A stretch of 64,000 nt of DNA from Castanea sativa. Lineage: Eukaryota > Streptophyta > Magnoliopsida > Fagales > Fagaceae. A program made the position numbers and the translations under genes. Where the stretch lies: assembly GCF_040712315.1 (NCBI RefSeq), contig NC_134015.1, positions 19,097,614-19,161,613 on the forward strand. Reading direction: 5' to 3'. This document shows, piece after piece, positions 1 through 11,017 of the stretch (its first letter is position 1; each line of letters starts with the position of its first letter). A model generated the notes under the pieces. It saw only the letters and a list, made by a program, of their open reading frames with translations, was not told the origin of the DNA and did no database searches.

Positions 1-378
1 GTCAAAGTTAGTCAATATCCTTAGAGAGAAATTAGTACCAATTCAGACTTGATAATTCAACATTTGTAATTTAGAAAGCAAAGATGAGCAAAATTAAAAC
101 TGGATAACCCATTTCACCTAAAAAATGCTCATATCCTAACACTAATCAATCTAAATAATATCTATATTAGAATTAAATTGTAGAGTATTGATTGCCAAAT
201 TCAAATTTATAGATGCCTAAATTATAATAATTCAAATTACTGCATCATGAAAGTTTGAGAAAGCTGTAAGGTGCAATAAATAAAAATGAAATTTCTAATT
301 CTGTCAATGTGAATTATCTATATTCGAAATTACTTGAATTCTTTCTATCTTTCTCACAATGTCAAAAATCTTCTTAAG

Positions 379-1085
379 CTATGAAGCACGGGTGCGTTTC
401 GGGATTCGGGTGCGGGTGCGGGACTCAGCAATTTTTGAAAAAGTAGGGTGCGGGTGCAGCGGGGTGCGGCGATTAAAAAATTATTAAAAATATTTTTATT
501 TATATTTTTAATATATTGCTAAACATACTTTTTTCACATTATATAAATATATACCAAATTTAAGAGCAATGATAAATAATAACTAGAATACAGAGAATAG
601 GAGAGAGCCTAGCTGAAGAGTGAAGGTAGAGAGTGGGAGAGAGGCTCAAGAAAATGAAGAGGGAGAGGGTTGGGTCTTGGTTTTTTTCCAAACGGTGCGT
701 TTGCACCTTTTTTTTTTTCCAGCCATACGCACCTGTTGTTGTTTTTGTTTTTTTTTTTTTTGAATTTCAGCCGGTATCGGCCGATTTTGGCCGATATCGG
801 CATATTTCGGCCGGTATCGGCTGATTTAGCCGGTATTGGCCGGTATCGGTTGATTTCGGCCGGACCGATTTCACCCGATTCGGGCCGAATTGGCGCGAAT
901 CAGCCCGATTTCGCGCGCGTCGGCCCGAATCGGCGCCGTATCGGCGCGAATTGCACCGAAAAAATTGATTTTTTATTGCTGGACGCGGCACGGACGCGCA
1001 GGCAGCGGCGTCGCCTGCGCGTCGCCGCGTCCGGCCGCGTCCGACGCGGGTGCGGCAGCCCAAATGCCGCACCCGTGCTTCATAG
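379..1085. mobile_element. hAT-type non-autonomous transposon, GC-rich (707 bp)
   Basis: The element is bounded by an 18-bp perfect terminal inverted repeat, CTATGAAGCACGGGTGCG at 379-396 and its complement at 1068-1085. A perfect 8-bp target duplication TTCTTAAG flanks it (371-378 and 1086-1093). Eight-bp duplications are the hAT hallmark. The interior (about 770-960) is a run of degenerate CGGCCGATTTCGGCCGGTAT-like units, far richer in GC than the flanks, and holds no transposase. Open frames across it are low-complexity by-products. Confidence 0.85.
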
Positions 1086-1093
1086 TTCTTAAG

Positions 1094-2590
1094 TACCTCT
1101 TTGTTTGATTTTTGATGCCCTTACAAAGACAAAATGACATTGAGCAACATTTAGGAATTCACCCAGTGAACAATTTTTAAAATTCTGAACAAAAAAGAAA
1201 AAAGAAAAAATTGAAATCTCCAATGGCTACAACTAAAATTGATATTTTAGACTACAACTAAAATAATGACTTACAGTGAATCTCTTTGGATGGGCAACAA
1301 ATCTCCAATGCTTGTCATGCTGCTTGTGTCTTAAACTCTCTCTTACGTTTGGCCTTATGGACATCTTCTATATCCGCTTGCCTTCATGGTTCCACTCAAC
1401 CAAAGCCAAAACAAAAAATCAGAATTAAGAAGCAATCTTCGAATAGTTTGAGGAGAATTGAGAAACAAAAGGTAAAAAATTGATCTTGTAACCAAAAAAA
1501 AAAAAAAAATCCACATTATACCAATCGAAAAGCCACATAGAAGATCAAATAACCATCGTTGTTGGGCATGTAAAACGCCAACTGTCCAACAATCACCATA
1601 AAAACCTTCTCCCTTCTTGACCTGAGTTTGCTCCACTGCCTTTCTCTTCTTTTCTAATAACCCGTCTTCTTCTCTAATGACCCAGATAGCGAGCCAAAAA
1701 AAAAAAAAAATCAAAATCAAAACAAAACAAAATATGAAATTGAAATTCATGAAAGCAAAGGAACAAAACCTAGAAACTGAAAATTCCTAATAACAATTCA
1801 GTCAGAATCTTATTTTCTTAGCCCTAATTTCTGAATTTAAATCAAGAACCAAAGCTGGTGTATCAAGCCAATTGAAATACCAAAACCCTATCAAAATCAA
1901 GCCAATTGAAATACCAAAAGCCTAAATCATATTTAACTGGCAAGTAAAAAAAACAAAATTGGAAACTTTACCGGTAAAGCTTTTGGAGAAAGACCGGTCC
2001 GATCACAGTAAGCATGTTCTTCACAGGGGAGGGTTGGGGAAAACAATGGAGATCATATCTACAAACATTTTGATAGAAAACCCTAAAACCCAAAACAAAA
2101 ACGAATCAAATCTAAACCTATCCAATAGAAAAAAATCAATTAAAATTAACATTTCATACCCAAATCTAAAAAATGGAAAAAGAAAAAATTTTCCGGTGCA
2201 GTTCCGTCGATTTGGGCGGTTGGTACATGACCTAGCAGTTTCTTTCTGTGCTTGGTGTCCGATGGTCTAAGTCTGGCCAGGGAATGGACAATGGCCGGCC
2301 TTGGATCTTTGTCCCTTTCTCTTGGGGTTCAACGAAAAACTCTGCTCTCTCTTTCTTCGTATACGGGCAAGCCTTTTGGATGTAATTTACCCATTTTAAG
2401 CAGTTAGTGCTATATTTATACTCAGAGACTATTTGACTGTTTTAACGTTGTGATAGGAAACCTTTTCGAACGATGCATCGTGCAATATTTTAAAAATTAA
2501 ATGGTATACGTGTTTGAATTTTAAATAGGCAGTTATCCTATTTGTCAACACGTCCTTAAATGCAGGAATCAACTTTCTTTCAGCTTCATC
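1094..2590. other. AT-rich intergenic stretch, no gene recognised
   Basis: I see no coding family here. A 24-bp phrase (ATCAAGCCAATTGAAATACC and onward) is directly repeated at about 1863 and 1895. Open frames at 1286-1483, 1355-1750 (minus) and 1959-2270 (plus) have simple composition and no recognisable domain. Confidence 0.5.

Positions 2591-2592
<2 letters not shown>

Positions 2593-2651
<59 letters not shown>
2593..2651. repeat. (AT)n microsatellite
   Basis: About 58 bp of uninterrupted TA/AT dinucleotides. Similar AT tracts occur at 9571-9632, 24986-25019, 28268-28304, 41222-41278, 45318-45356, 46437-46492 and 50320-50367. Confidence 0.95.
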
Positions 2652-2654
<3 letters not shown>

Positions 2655-3398
2655 TCCTTTTTTTTTTTAATATATATTATTCTTTTATTATTTTTTATGT
2701 GAGAGAGAGTCATTTTACCTTAAGTTACCTACTAAGGATGTTACTAGGAAACCAGCTCTTTCATATAAAACCTAATCTAGTGCATATAAATAGACAGAGT
2801 TCTCGACCTTCTGTTGTGATTTCTAATAGCGTGGTTATAAGTGTTAGTGTTGATTTTTTATTCGCCGTTGCCTCTCGCCTCTCTCTGCCAAGATGCAAAC
2901 AGCCGTGCCAGAACCTGCTCCTCAATTAGTACGTACGTTTCGATTATCTTTTCTATATCATCATCCTATATATTATTCTTTTTCTTAATTATTGTTCCAA
3001 ATCTATAAATATTAATTTGAAGTATGTCTTATGAATTTTTAAATTTTTTATAGGTTTAAAATTCTTAGTGATTAATCCAAATCCTTAACCTTTTGTAAAA
3101 TATTTTAATTTTAATAACTCAAATCCAAGTGGCAAGTGCCCAGATCTTGCCATCCAATCACACCATGTGAATTTTGCTTTTGTTTTCTAATCAAAATACC
3201 TAGAATTTGAGGACATGTTTCGCACTTTTTATTTGATATTATATGACTTATTATATGAAATTGTTAGAGTGAAGAGAGAATATTGATGTGGCTTATACCT
3301 TAATTAAGAAAGACACACTACAAAAAATGCACCCTATAGCCCCTTATTTTTAGCTGCGTTTTTTAAAACAGTCAATTATCATAATATGTTTAAATGTT

Positions 3399-3557
3399 TT
3401 TTTTTTTGAGAAAGTTTCAATCTATAGCGTCCGCTCTTGAGAATAGCTCTTTATTATCAGACCAAGACACCAATCAGTTTTTGATGTAGGCGGGGATTGA
3501 ACCCCAGATCTCTTATACAACCATTAGAGACTTTACCAGCTGAGCTAACTGGAATCC
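3399..3557 (-). mobile_element. tRNA-derived SINE (family 1), complete copy
   Basis: Read on the minus strand it starts GGATTCCAGTTAGCTCAGCT. It carries an A-box-like TAGCTCAGCTGGTAAAG and a B-box-like GGGGTTCAATCCCC, then a non-tRNA body, and ends in an A-run (the T-run at 3399-3407). A 15-bp target duplication with one mismatch flanks it: ATATGTTTAAATGTT at 3384-3398 and ATATGTTTGAATGTT at 3558-3572. The A/B boxes are the internal pol III promoter. Mobility would depend on LINE enzymes in trans. Confidence 0.88.
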
Positions 3558-3572
3558 ATATGTTTGAATGTT

Positions 3573-4364
3573 CTTATATAATAGTTTCCGAGACCCTTAT
3601 TTGTAAGGGTTAAAAATGGACTCCTTCTACCATGAAGACATCTTAGAAATATATAATTAAATTTTTTTTTTATAAAAACCTTCTTTATTTTTTTAATTAG
3701 AGATACAGACATTTAGAAACCATCAATGTGGATTTCATGATTAGGAGTTAAGAATCTTTTAATTTTTTTTTATTGTTATGTGTGTGTATATATATATATA
3801 TATGTGCTTGATATAAATACTTAAAATAATATAAGCTAAATCATCTTACAAACATATTTTATGTACATATTACAAGTATTCAATCCTTATTAATCAATCA
3901 AGGATGAAAAACCTCTAGATTACTCGGTAATTGATTTTGGCCTCTCTTGTACATAAGAGTTTGATTAACGGTGAGAATTGTTGTACAATTAAGATTCTGG
4001 GTTGAACTTCTCCTATGTCATAAAATATATACAAGTTTCCTATAAATGTTCATCATTATCTTATTCTTTTTTGGGTAGATTTTAGGGTAGACATTTTCTA
4101 CCATATCAAGCTCCTAGAATTACCACTTTAAAAAAAGTTGAATAAAATTTATTTTTAACTTATTTAGTATGATTTCTTTTGTTTTTGTTATTCTAACATC
4201 TAATCTTTTTGGTTATTTTGATAGTGTGTCGTTGCTGGTATATAGACAATGGTCGAGTGATGGAAAGGAAAAAGAAAACATGGTGGCGAAAATTGTATGC
4301 TCTTTGCTTCTTCTTCTTCTTTATTTTTTTCTTTCTCATTATGCAACTTTGTATATGGATTTTT
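3573..4364. other. Intergenic AT-rich DNA
   Basis: Contains a short TA tract near 3789-3803 and poly-T runs. A 65-codon hydrophobic frame at 4169-4366 has no recognisable domain. I see no gene or regulatory element I can defend. Confidence 0.5.
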
Positions 4365-4505
4365 AAAAACTGTGTTGTCAGGTCCTAACTCATGTTATTT
4401 TCATTTTTTCCATAGGTTGGAATTTATACGATGTGACCAATCTTGCGATTGTGACGTGGTTCATATTTCATACCCCCCACTCGCCCAGCCAAGGGAAAAA
4501 ACAAC
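4365..4505. repeat. Dispersed repeat, copy 1 (second copy 33540-33745)
   Basis: The block starting TGTTGTCAGGTCCTAACTCA and running into AATTTATACGATGTGA, GATTGTGACG, a C-run and ACTCGCCCAGC recurs at 33540-33745 in the same order. The second copy has an ATT microsatellite and a longer C-run inserted. One frame reads YDV-NLAIVT-WF-FH in both copies, hydrophobic and possibly a captured exon, but I do not recognise it. The LINE begins immediately after this block. Confidence 0.6.
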
Positions 4506-7500
4506 TGAGACTATGGAGTGAGGTAGGAGAAAATTGTCTGCTATTGATGCTAGAACCTGCCCGCTCGCATCTCGGATTACAGTATCTACACCTGCACGAT
4601 TTTCTTCTCGAAAGCACGATCCATCAACGTTGATCTTTATGTTCGACCAAGGTGGGGGTTTCCAGATGGGTCTTTGGGAGGCTGAAATGGATTGGTCTGG
4701 GGGTTTTAGGGGTAAGGAACGCACATAATCAGCTCTGTATGACCTTGCCATCTGCTGGACTTGCTGAACTGGGAAGTGGACCGAGCTTGTTCGCAAGGCA
4801 TTCGTCCTATGCCACACCATCCATGCAAGTGTTGCGAAGAGTGCCAAGTCTTTACCTTCCTCCACGACATATTCCACCAGCTCCTTGAAAGTACCAAAAG
4901 CCTCTTTTTCCCAAAAATTCCACTCTGTCTACTGCTCCCAAACCGTGGAAATTTGAGAATAAGACCATATAGCTTGCACCACATCTTCAGGTTCAGCCTT
5001 GCACTGTTCACAACAATCCTCAGTCATGGTCATGCGTCGTTTAAGGTTCACTTTCGTTGGGATTGCGTTTTTTATGGCTCTCCACAGAAAGTTTCTTATT
5101 TTTGGTTGAGCCTTCAGCCCCCAAACTCTCTTCCATAAGCTATTATCATCCGGTTGGTAATCATTGTTGTCGAAGCTTTGTGCCTTGTATAGAAACCGAT
5201 AACCAGACTTGACAGTATAGGAACCCGATGGAGTAAAGGGCCAATATACTGTGTCTTCCACTTGAATGGAGCTCAAAGGAATTGATTCAATCATTGAAAT
5301 ATCCCTTGGTGAGAATAAATGCTGCAATACTTCTGCATTCCACTCATTAGTGCCTGGTTTGATCAAAGAAGATACACACAGATTTTCCCATCCTGGTGCA
5401 ACCAGAGTAGTCACAAAGGGCAGAAACTCAGAAGGCAGCCATGGGTCTGTCCAAACCCGAATACATGCACCATCTCCCACCCTCCATCTCAACCCTTCCA
5501 TGAGCACATCCCTCCCCTTTAAAATACTCCTCCACGCGTATGACCTTGCTTGTGATTGTGGCGCCTCCAAAATTGATCTGTGAGGAAAGAATTTTGGTTT
5601 AAAAACTCTATATAACAGTGACTTTCTATTTTGGAGCAGCCTCCATGCTTGTTTAGCTAGGAGAGCGTCATTGAACAAGGCAAGATCCTTAAACCCCATT
5701 CCACCCTCACCCTTAGGCTTGCAAAGTTCATCCCATCTTACCCAACGAATCTTCCGTCGTTCTCCTCTTTGTCCCTACCAAAATCTTCGAATGAGCCCCT
5801 CAATCTCATTACAAAGACCAATAGGAAGCTTGAAGCAATTCATGGTATAGGTAGAAATCGCTTAGACAACTACCTTAATTAGTATTTCTCTATAGGCTTG
5901 AGAAAGTAGCTTCTCTTCCCACCCTTGTAATTTCCACCACACACGCTCCTTAATATTTTTCATTGAATCCCAATTTTCTCATAATTTCCTCTAAGAAAAT
6001 CCACTTCACTCGGTCGTAAGCCTTGCTTATGTCTAATTTAAGTGCCATGTAGCCATCTTTTTCAGAATTATCGTTTGCATGCAGTGAAGGGACGTAAAAG
6101 CTATAAGGATATTGTCTATTATTAGACAGTCCTTTGTGAAGGCGCTTTGGTGCTCGGTGATGATTTGAGGGAGAATCTTTTTTAACCTATTGGCTAGCAC
6201 TTTTGAGAATATTTTGTACAGCACATTACATAAACTTATGCGGCGAAAAATTAGAGACCAATTCAGGGTTTTTAACTTTTGGAATCAAGGTGATAAATGT
6301 GTGATTAAGGTGCTCAGGTAGTGTGGCCGAATTTAAGAAGGATAAAACTGAGGATGAGATTTCCTTACCCACCAAATCTCAAAAGTGTTGGTAGAAGAGT
6401 GGTGGCATGCCGTCCGAACCCGGAGACTTTAATGGCGCCATCTGATTAATTGCTTCTTCTATTTCACACTTTTAAAATCTGCCACTAGTTGCTTGTTCAT
6501 GTCTTCGGTCACAATGGCCTCTATTGCCACCATTGCCAACTCGGGTTGGCATGCATTAGATGAGGAGTAGAGGTTGCTGTAGAAATCAATCACCTCTTTA
6601 GCTATCACCCTTGGATTCGTACACCACTACCCCCAAAGAATTTTTTATTCCATTAATTCTATTCTTCCGGTGACGCTGTGTGGCTCTACTGTGGAAATAC
6701 CTCAAGTTTTTGTCTCCATGAACAACCCATAAAGAATGAGAGCGCTGGAACCACATCCTCGTCTCTTTATCAAGCAAATCGTTCACCTCATTCCTAAGCA
6801 TCCGAGCCCAAAAATTAACACCTGTATTGAGTGCATCCATTTTGGCCTGTGTAAGTAGTTTCTGCTTGTGTTGTAATTCCTTTCGGATACTGCCAAAGTG
6901 TTTGCTACTCCATATTTTCAAGGCCACACCACAATCATCGATTTTGGAAACAATACCTGAAGCATGATTATTGACTCTCTGTTTTCCCTATTTAGATTTG
7001 ACAATGTCTAAACAACATTTTTTAGCGAGCCATATCTCCTCGAACAGAAATGGTTTATTTGGTATAGTTGAATCTATAATCTCGAGTAGGATTAGATTGG
7101 GTGAATGGTCTGAAGTGCTACAACTTAGATGGTGAACGGTGGACCATCCAAATCTGTTTAACCATTCATTATTGGCCAAGCTTCTGTCTAATCTCTCCCA
7201 AATCGAATGCCCATCTCTGGAAAAAAAAATTCCAAGTAAATGGATTACCTCTAAACCCCATATCAATGAACCCACCCGCATCAATCGCTTCACGAAAGAG
7301 CTGCATTTGTGCATGACTTTGATTGGTTCCACCTTTCTTCTCTGAACCCCTCACGATCTCATTAAAGTCCCCTGAGCATAAATAAGGCAAATTGAATTGG
7401 GAATTTAGCTGTCAAAGTAAGTCTCATGATTGATACCTTTTATGAGTGATCGGTTCACCATAGAATCCTACAAACCTCCAGGCACCTTCTCTGCCCTTAC

Positions 7501-7777
7501 CAATGATGCAATCAATGTGGTTCTTTGACGACGTTTCAACATTCAAGTTCATCGTCTCCTTCCAGATTAAAACAAGTCCACCACCTTGATGAATCCGGGG
7601 AACAAAGAACATGTGATCAAAATGCAAATTTCGTTTGATTTTTTTTAGCCTTGCTTCATCCTTCCATGTTTTGGCTATAAACACGATGGAGGGATCTTGT
7701 GCTCAGGTTAAATCACCAAGCTCCTTCTCTGTCACCAGGTTCCCAAGCCTGCGACAGTTCCATACTAGGAGGCTCAT
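4506..7777 (-). pseudogene. LINE ORF2 (endonuclease, RT, zf-RVT, RNase H), internally deleted
   Basis: ORF2 starts at 7777 with MSLLVWNCRRLGN, the usual AP-endonuclease beginning. Endonuclease signatures follow: CSGDFNEI near 7375 and STSDHSP near 7120. The RT N-terminus is clear: GSDGMPPLFYQHF, ITLIPKVKNP near 6280, and ILYKIFSKVLANRLKK at 6220 with EHQSAF. Near 5965 the text jumps from a LEEIMRKLGF-like segment straight to IKERVWWKLQGWEEKLLSQA. In intact elements those lie roughly 200 residues apart, so the catalytic FADD/YADD region is missing. The C-terminal GMGFKDLALFNDALLAKQAW block, a mutated zf-RVT and an RNase H start (INVDGSCF near 4690) remain; RNase H ends abruptly at 4506. It is a dead copy. 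Confidence 0.85.
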
Positions 7778-7836
7778 GGTTGTTGGCGGGGCTGCTGTCC
7801 AGCCTCCACCATTGAACTTGAGGATGATTGGTCACT

Positions 7837-9303
7837 CTAAATCTGCATCCGTTTGCAAGGAAAATCAAGGGTAGTATCCTTGCACGTACTTTGTTTCCTC
7901 TTCCTTTCTGTTTCAACAAGAACTGTGGCCTCAATCGGGCTAGGTTGACGCATAACATGTTTCCATGACCTAATGTTTTTTGGTTGCTCCCCACTTATTG
8001 CTGTTGATGGAGTTAATTGGTTTTGATCCAAATTAATTGTCACGTGATGCTCATGTGTTGAGGCGGCTAGGGTTGACACCAAAGTGTTTGATTTTTTTTC
8101 CACTACTATTGTTTCTATGAGATTTGCATTCAATGTAGGATTTGTGTTAAAAAATCTAGAGTTAATCACTTTACCTGTTACCATATCTGACCTTTCAAAT
8201 ATTGGGTTGTCTTCATCAATTGCGTGATCAATCACGCCAGCTGCTACATGTAAATCCAAATCAATACTCCCTAAATTTGGCATAATTATTTCCTTTAATT
8301 TCGGGGTGAATTGAGTGCTATTCTGATTCTCAAGTGTAACACTTTCCTTCCCTATACTTCACTGAGCATTAAATTGTGTAATGGTCTCCTTGTTCAATCT
8401 TGTCTCTACCACCTCACATTTCGTAACGGATTCCACCATCGGCGGCACCATGGATGAGTTTGCTCTCACCGTGGCCTGAGCATCCTCCTCCCCTCGCTTA
8501 CTCCACTGAGCTTTCCGACTTGTTTTCTCAAAGAAACCTGGAACATAAATGACATCTTTGCCAGAAGTTTTGAAAGAGGGAATGCGTAGATATGGACCAA
8601 ACTGCTACTGCTCCATCGACAACGTACCATTGCTCTCCATCCAAATATCACAGTCCCTGTCATCGTGATTCAAGCGACCACACCAATAGCATATGCTTGG
8701 TAGTCATTCATACTTAAAATTAATCCAAGTTTTGTCTCCTTTCGGTAATGAGATAACTCATCCTTTGCACAGTGGATTAGTGATATCAATCACCACCCTT
8801 ACTGTAAAGAAACTACCACCATCTTTTTCCACCTCTCTAGTTGAATTCTGAACATCCCCCATTATTTTGCATAAACTCTCGGCCACCTTACGTGTTAGGA
8901 AGCTAACCGGGATGTTATGAACTTGCACCCAAAAAGGAAGTTTTACAAAGTTAATTTCTTGCACTGGAACATCGCCTGCATATCTTTGCATAACTATCAG
9001 ATGCTTGTCAAAGCTCCAAGGTTGGCTTTTGAGAATTTTGTTGACTTCCTCTAGGTTATCGAATACAAACAAGACTATGTTGCTACCCTGATTGCAGAAC
9101 TTGAACCCACTGTTCGTTTGCCACAACTGCTTGAACGTTCTTGCCACTGCCTCCATTTGAAGAAAACGGGAGGTTAAGAATTTCGCCGCTATGATGAACT
9201 CACCTCTTCTATGATCTTCAAGAAGGGTATATCCTGACCTTTCCTTCTCAGATAACGATAGGTTCTCCCAGCTCATAGTCAATTGCTCCATGTCTCCCCT
9301 CAA
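7837..9303 (-). pseudogene. LINE ORF1 (DUF4283 domain plus zinc knuckle), broken
   Basis: The open part is 9303-8758, about 181 residues from MRGDMEQ; a second Met at 9291 is equally plausible. It carries the DUF4283 pattern: a fold starting near residue 32, then WSFDKHLIVMQRY, LPFWVQVHNIP and a GDV/GG stretch. DUF4283 occurs in plant L1 ORF1-like proteins and is taken to bind element RNA. After a break, a knuckle CYWCGRLNHDDRDC (CX2CX4HX4C) is readable at about 8650-8692 in another frame. A Ser/Thr-rich tail is open at 8283-7837. The relative order is intact, so this is one decayed gene. No host function is implied. Confidence 0.82.
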
Positions 9304-9330
9304 AGTGCACGGGCTGTATTAAGAGTAGAG

Positions 9331-9569
9331 AAATTCAAGAAAATTGTTTCACAAAACCCCACAAGAAAAATACCACTAGCTCAAGAAGTATACATGATTC
9401 TTAGCGACTGAGAGACCTGATTCTTATTTGATATGAATGCAAATGTTGTGACTATTTTAAAAATGCATGCATATTATAATTGATTGATAATTCAATGTAC
9501 ATTATATTAGACTATTAGTTAGTTAGTATTATGAAATTGATTGTACTTATTTTATTTTTTATAATTGAT

Positions 9570-9634
<65 letters not shown>

Positions 9635-9885
9635 CTTAATGTTGGCGAGGTAAAAAAATATTAAAATAACTCTTTTGGAAGAATAATGTTTCCTCAATTT
9701 GGCATATAGGGTAGTCTTTGATCTTTATTGAAGCCATGCAGGCCCAACCGGCTTTTATTGGCCGGGATATAAGGCCTATCATCTCTGAGTTCCTAGTCAG
9801 CCCACAATCTATTATGAGAATTTACGAAAATGGCTCTAATAAATTAATAAACATTCTTAAATGCCGAGGTGTTACGCTTACATCC
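9331..9885. other. Intergenic with (AT)n tract
   Basis: About 60 bp of AT repeat lies at 9571-9632. The 9715-9885 part is somewhat richer in GC and contains the MULE target CTTACATCC at 9877-9885. No coding family is seen. Confidence 0.5.
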
Positions 9886-11017
9886 GGGATTTTTTTTTAA
9901 ATAACTATAAAATCTAAACTATTTTATTAATTAGCAACGTTTTCAAACTATTTAGGTATCTAACAATTCGAGTCTATGAGACTCGATTTTACTGTAGCAA
10001 ATTGAGTTTTAAAGACTCAATTTTTTATTAGGTGCGTAGCTAACGTGGACAAAAAAAATCCACGTGGAACTCGAGTCTCTAAGACTCGAGTTCCCCAACC
10101 AAAAAATGCAAAAAATGCAGAAACCAGAAAATGCAGCAATGAAACCAGAAAATGTGCAGCAACCCAGAAACCCGAAAAAATGCAGCAACCCAAAAACCAG
10201 AAAATTCGCAGTAACCCAGAAACCAGAAAATTCAACACAGACCCACGCAGAAAACTCTACAGCAACCCAGAAAAGAAAACTCAACACAGACCCACGCAAA
10301 AAATCAGACCAACCAGAAAAGAAAAAAAAACCCAGTTAATCAACCCAGAAAACACTAACAGACCCAGAAAACACAAAACCACAACAGAAAATATTCCATC
10401 CGAGATAGGCGAACCCAGAAAAAACAGAAAACAAATCAAGAGATAAACCAATGCGCTTCAGTACGAAATCGTGATTATTGGGTTTCTCGCTGCCGCCGCC
10501 GCTCCAGTGGAGGAGAAGAACGCGTTGATTTGTTTTGGGTTTTGTATTTGGTTTTGTTCATGGGTTTTGGGTTTGGGATTTTGAGAAATGGGTTTGGATT
10601 TTGAGAAATGGGTTTGGGATTTTGAGAAAAATGGGTTTGGGATTTTTGGAGGCTTGGCAGAAGGGAAGAAGATGTGAACAAGACCTGAAATGGAGAAAGA
10701 AGGGAAGAAGAGAACGGGACCTGAAATGGAGAAAAAAAAAAGAACCAAGGGAGAAGATGATGAACAAAATGAAATCGAGTCCTCAGGACTCGATTTCTAT
10801 TTGACAGAACTCAAGTCCAATGGACTCGAGTTCTATGTCTACGTGGACCACCTTTCCACATTAGCTACCAACGATGTTGAAATCGACTTCAAAGCAGTCG
10901 ATTTAGCATTCGAAAATCGAGTCCTTTGGACTCGATTTGTTATATACCAAATTAGTTTCAAACCTTAGCTAACTAATAATATAGTTTGGTTTTTATAGTT
11001 ATTTAAAAAATTTTCTC
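9886..11017. mobile_element. MULE-type transposon A with hairpin-rich TIRs (1132 bp)
   Basis: A perfect 9-bp target duplication CTTACATCC sits at 9877-9885 and 11018-11026. Terminal inverted repeats are about 200 bp: GGGATTTTTTTTTAAATAAC at the left, matched on the other strand by GAGAAAATTTTTTAAATAAC. Long TIRs plus 9-bp duplications indicate Mutator-like elements. Each arm holds several short perfect or near palindromes of the form ATCGAGTC-n-GACTCGAT, seven in all. The interior has C/A-rich imperfect tandem units (10090-10400) and a 22-bp-scale GGGTTTGGGATTTTGAGAAA repeat (10560-10645). No transposase is visible. A GC-rich piece at 10480-10530 could be captured host sequence. Confidence 0.85.

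Larger units (their letters stand above)
4506..9330 (-). mobile_element. L1-type LINE retrotransposon, minus strand, decayed
   Basis: Two-ORF plant L1 organisation is readable right to left. ORF1 has a DUF4283 nucleic-acid-binding domain and a CCHC knuckle. ORF2 has AP endonuclease, reverse transcriptase, zf-RVT and RNase H segments. The 5' end (about 9330) is approximate. The 3' end is cut inside RNase H at about 4506, so no poly-A tail and no confident target duplication can be seen. Many stops and shifts mean it cannot encode a working protein. Confidence 0.88.

Noticed and set aside
633..1108. Several overlapping frames in the GC-rich block near 1 kb
   Set aside because: They lie within a hAT bounded by TIRs and 8-bp duplications, and the residues reflect CGG/CCG repeats.
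2429..2713. Frames with IYIYIY runs (also near 9515, 24977, 28165, 41147, 45233, 50187)
   Set aside because: These are translations of AT microsatellites.
3484..3557. A tRNA gene on the minus strand
   Set aside because: A- and B-box-like sequences are present, but the acceptor stem fails, a SINE body and A-tail follow, and a 15-bp target duplication flanks it.
10009..10804. Pro/Asn/Gln-rich and Phe/Gly-rich frames in MULE A
   Set aside because: They translate imperfect tandem repeats, differ in every frame, and have no splice or start context.
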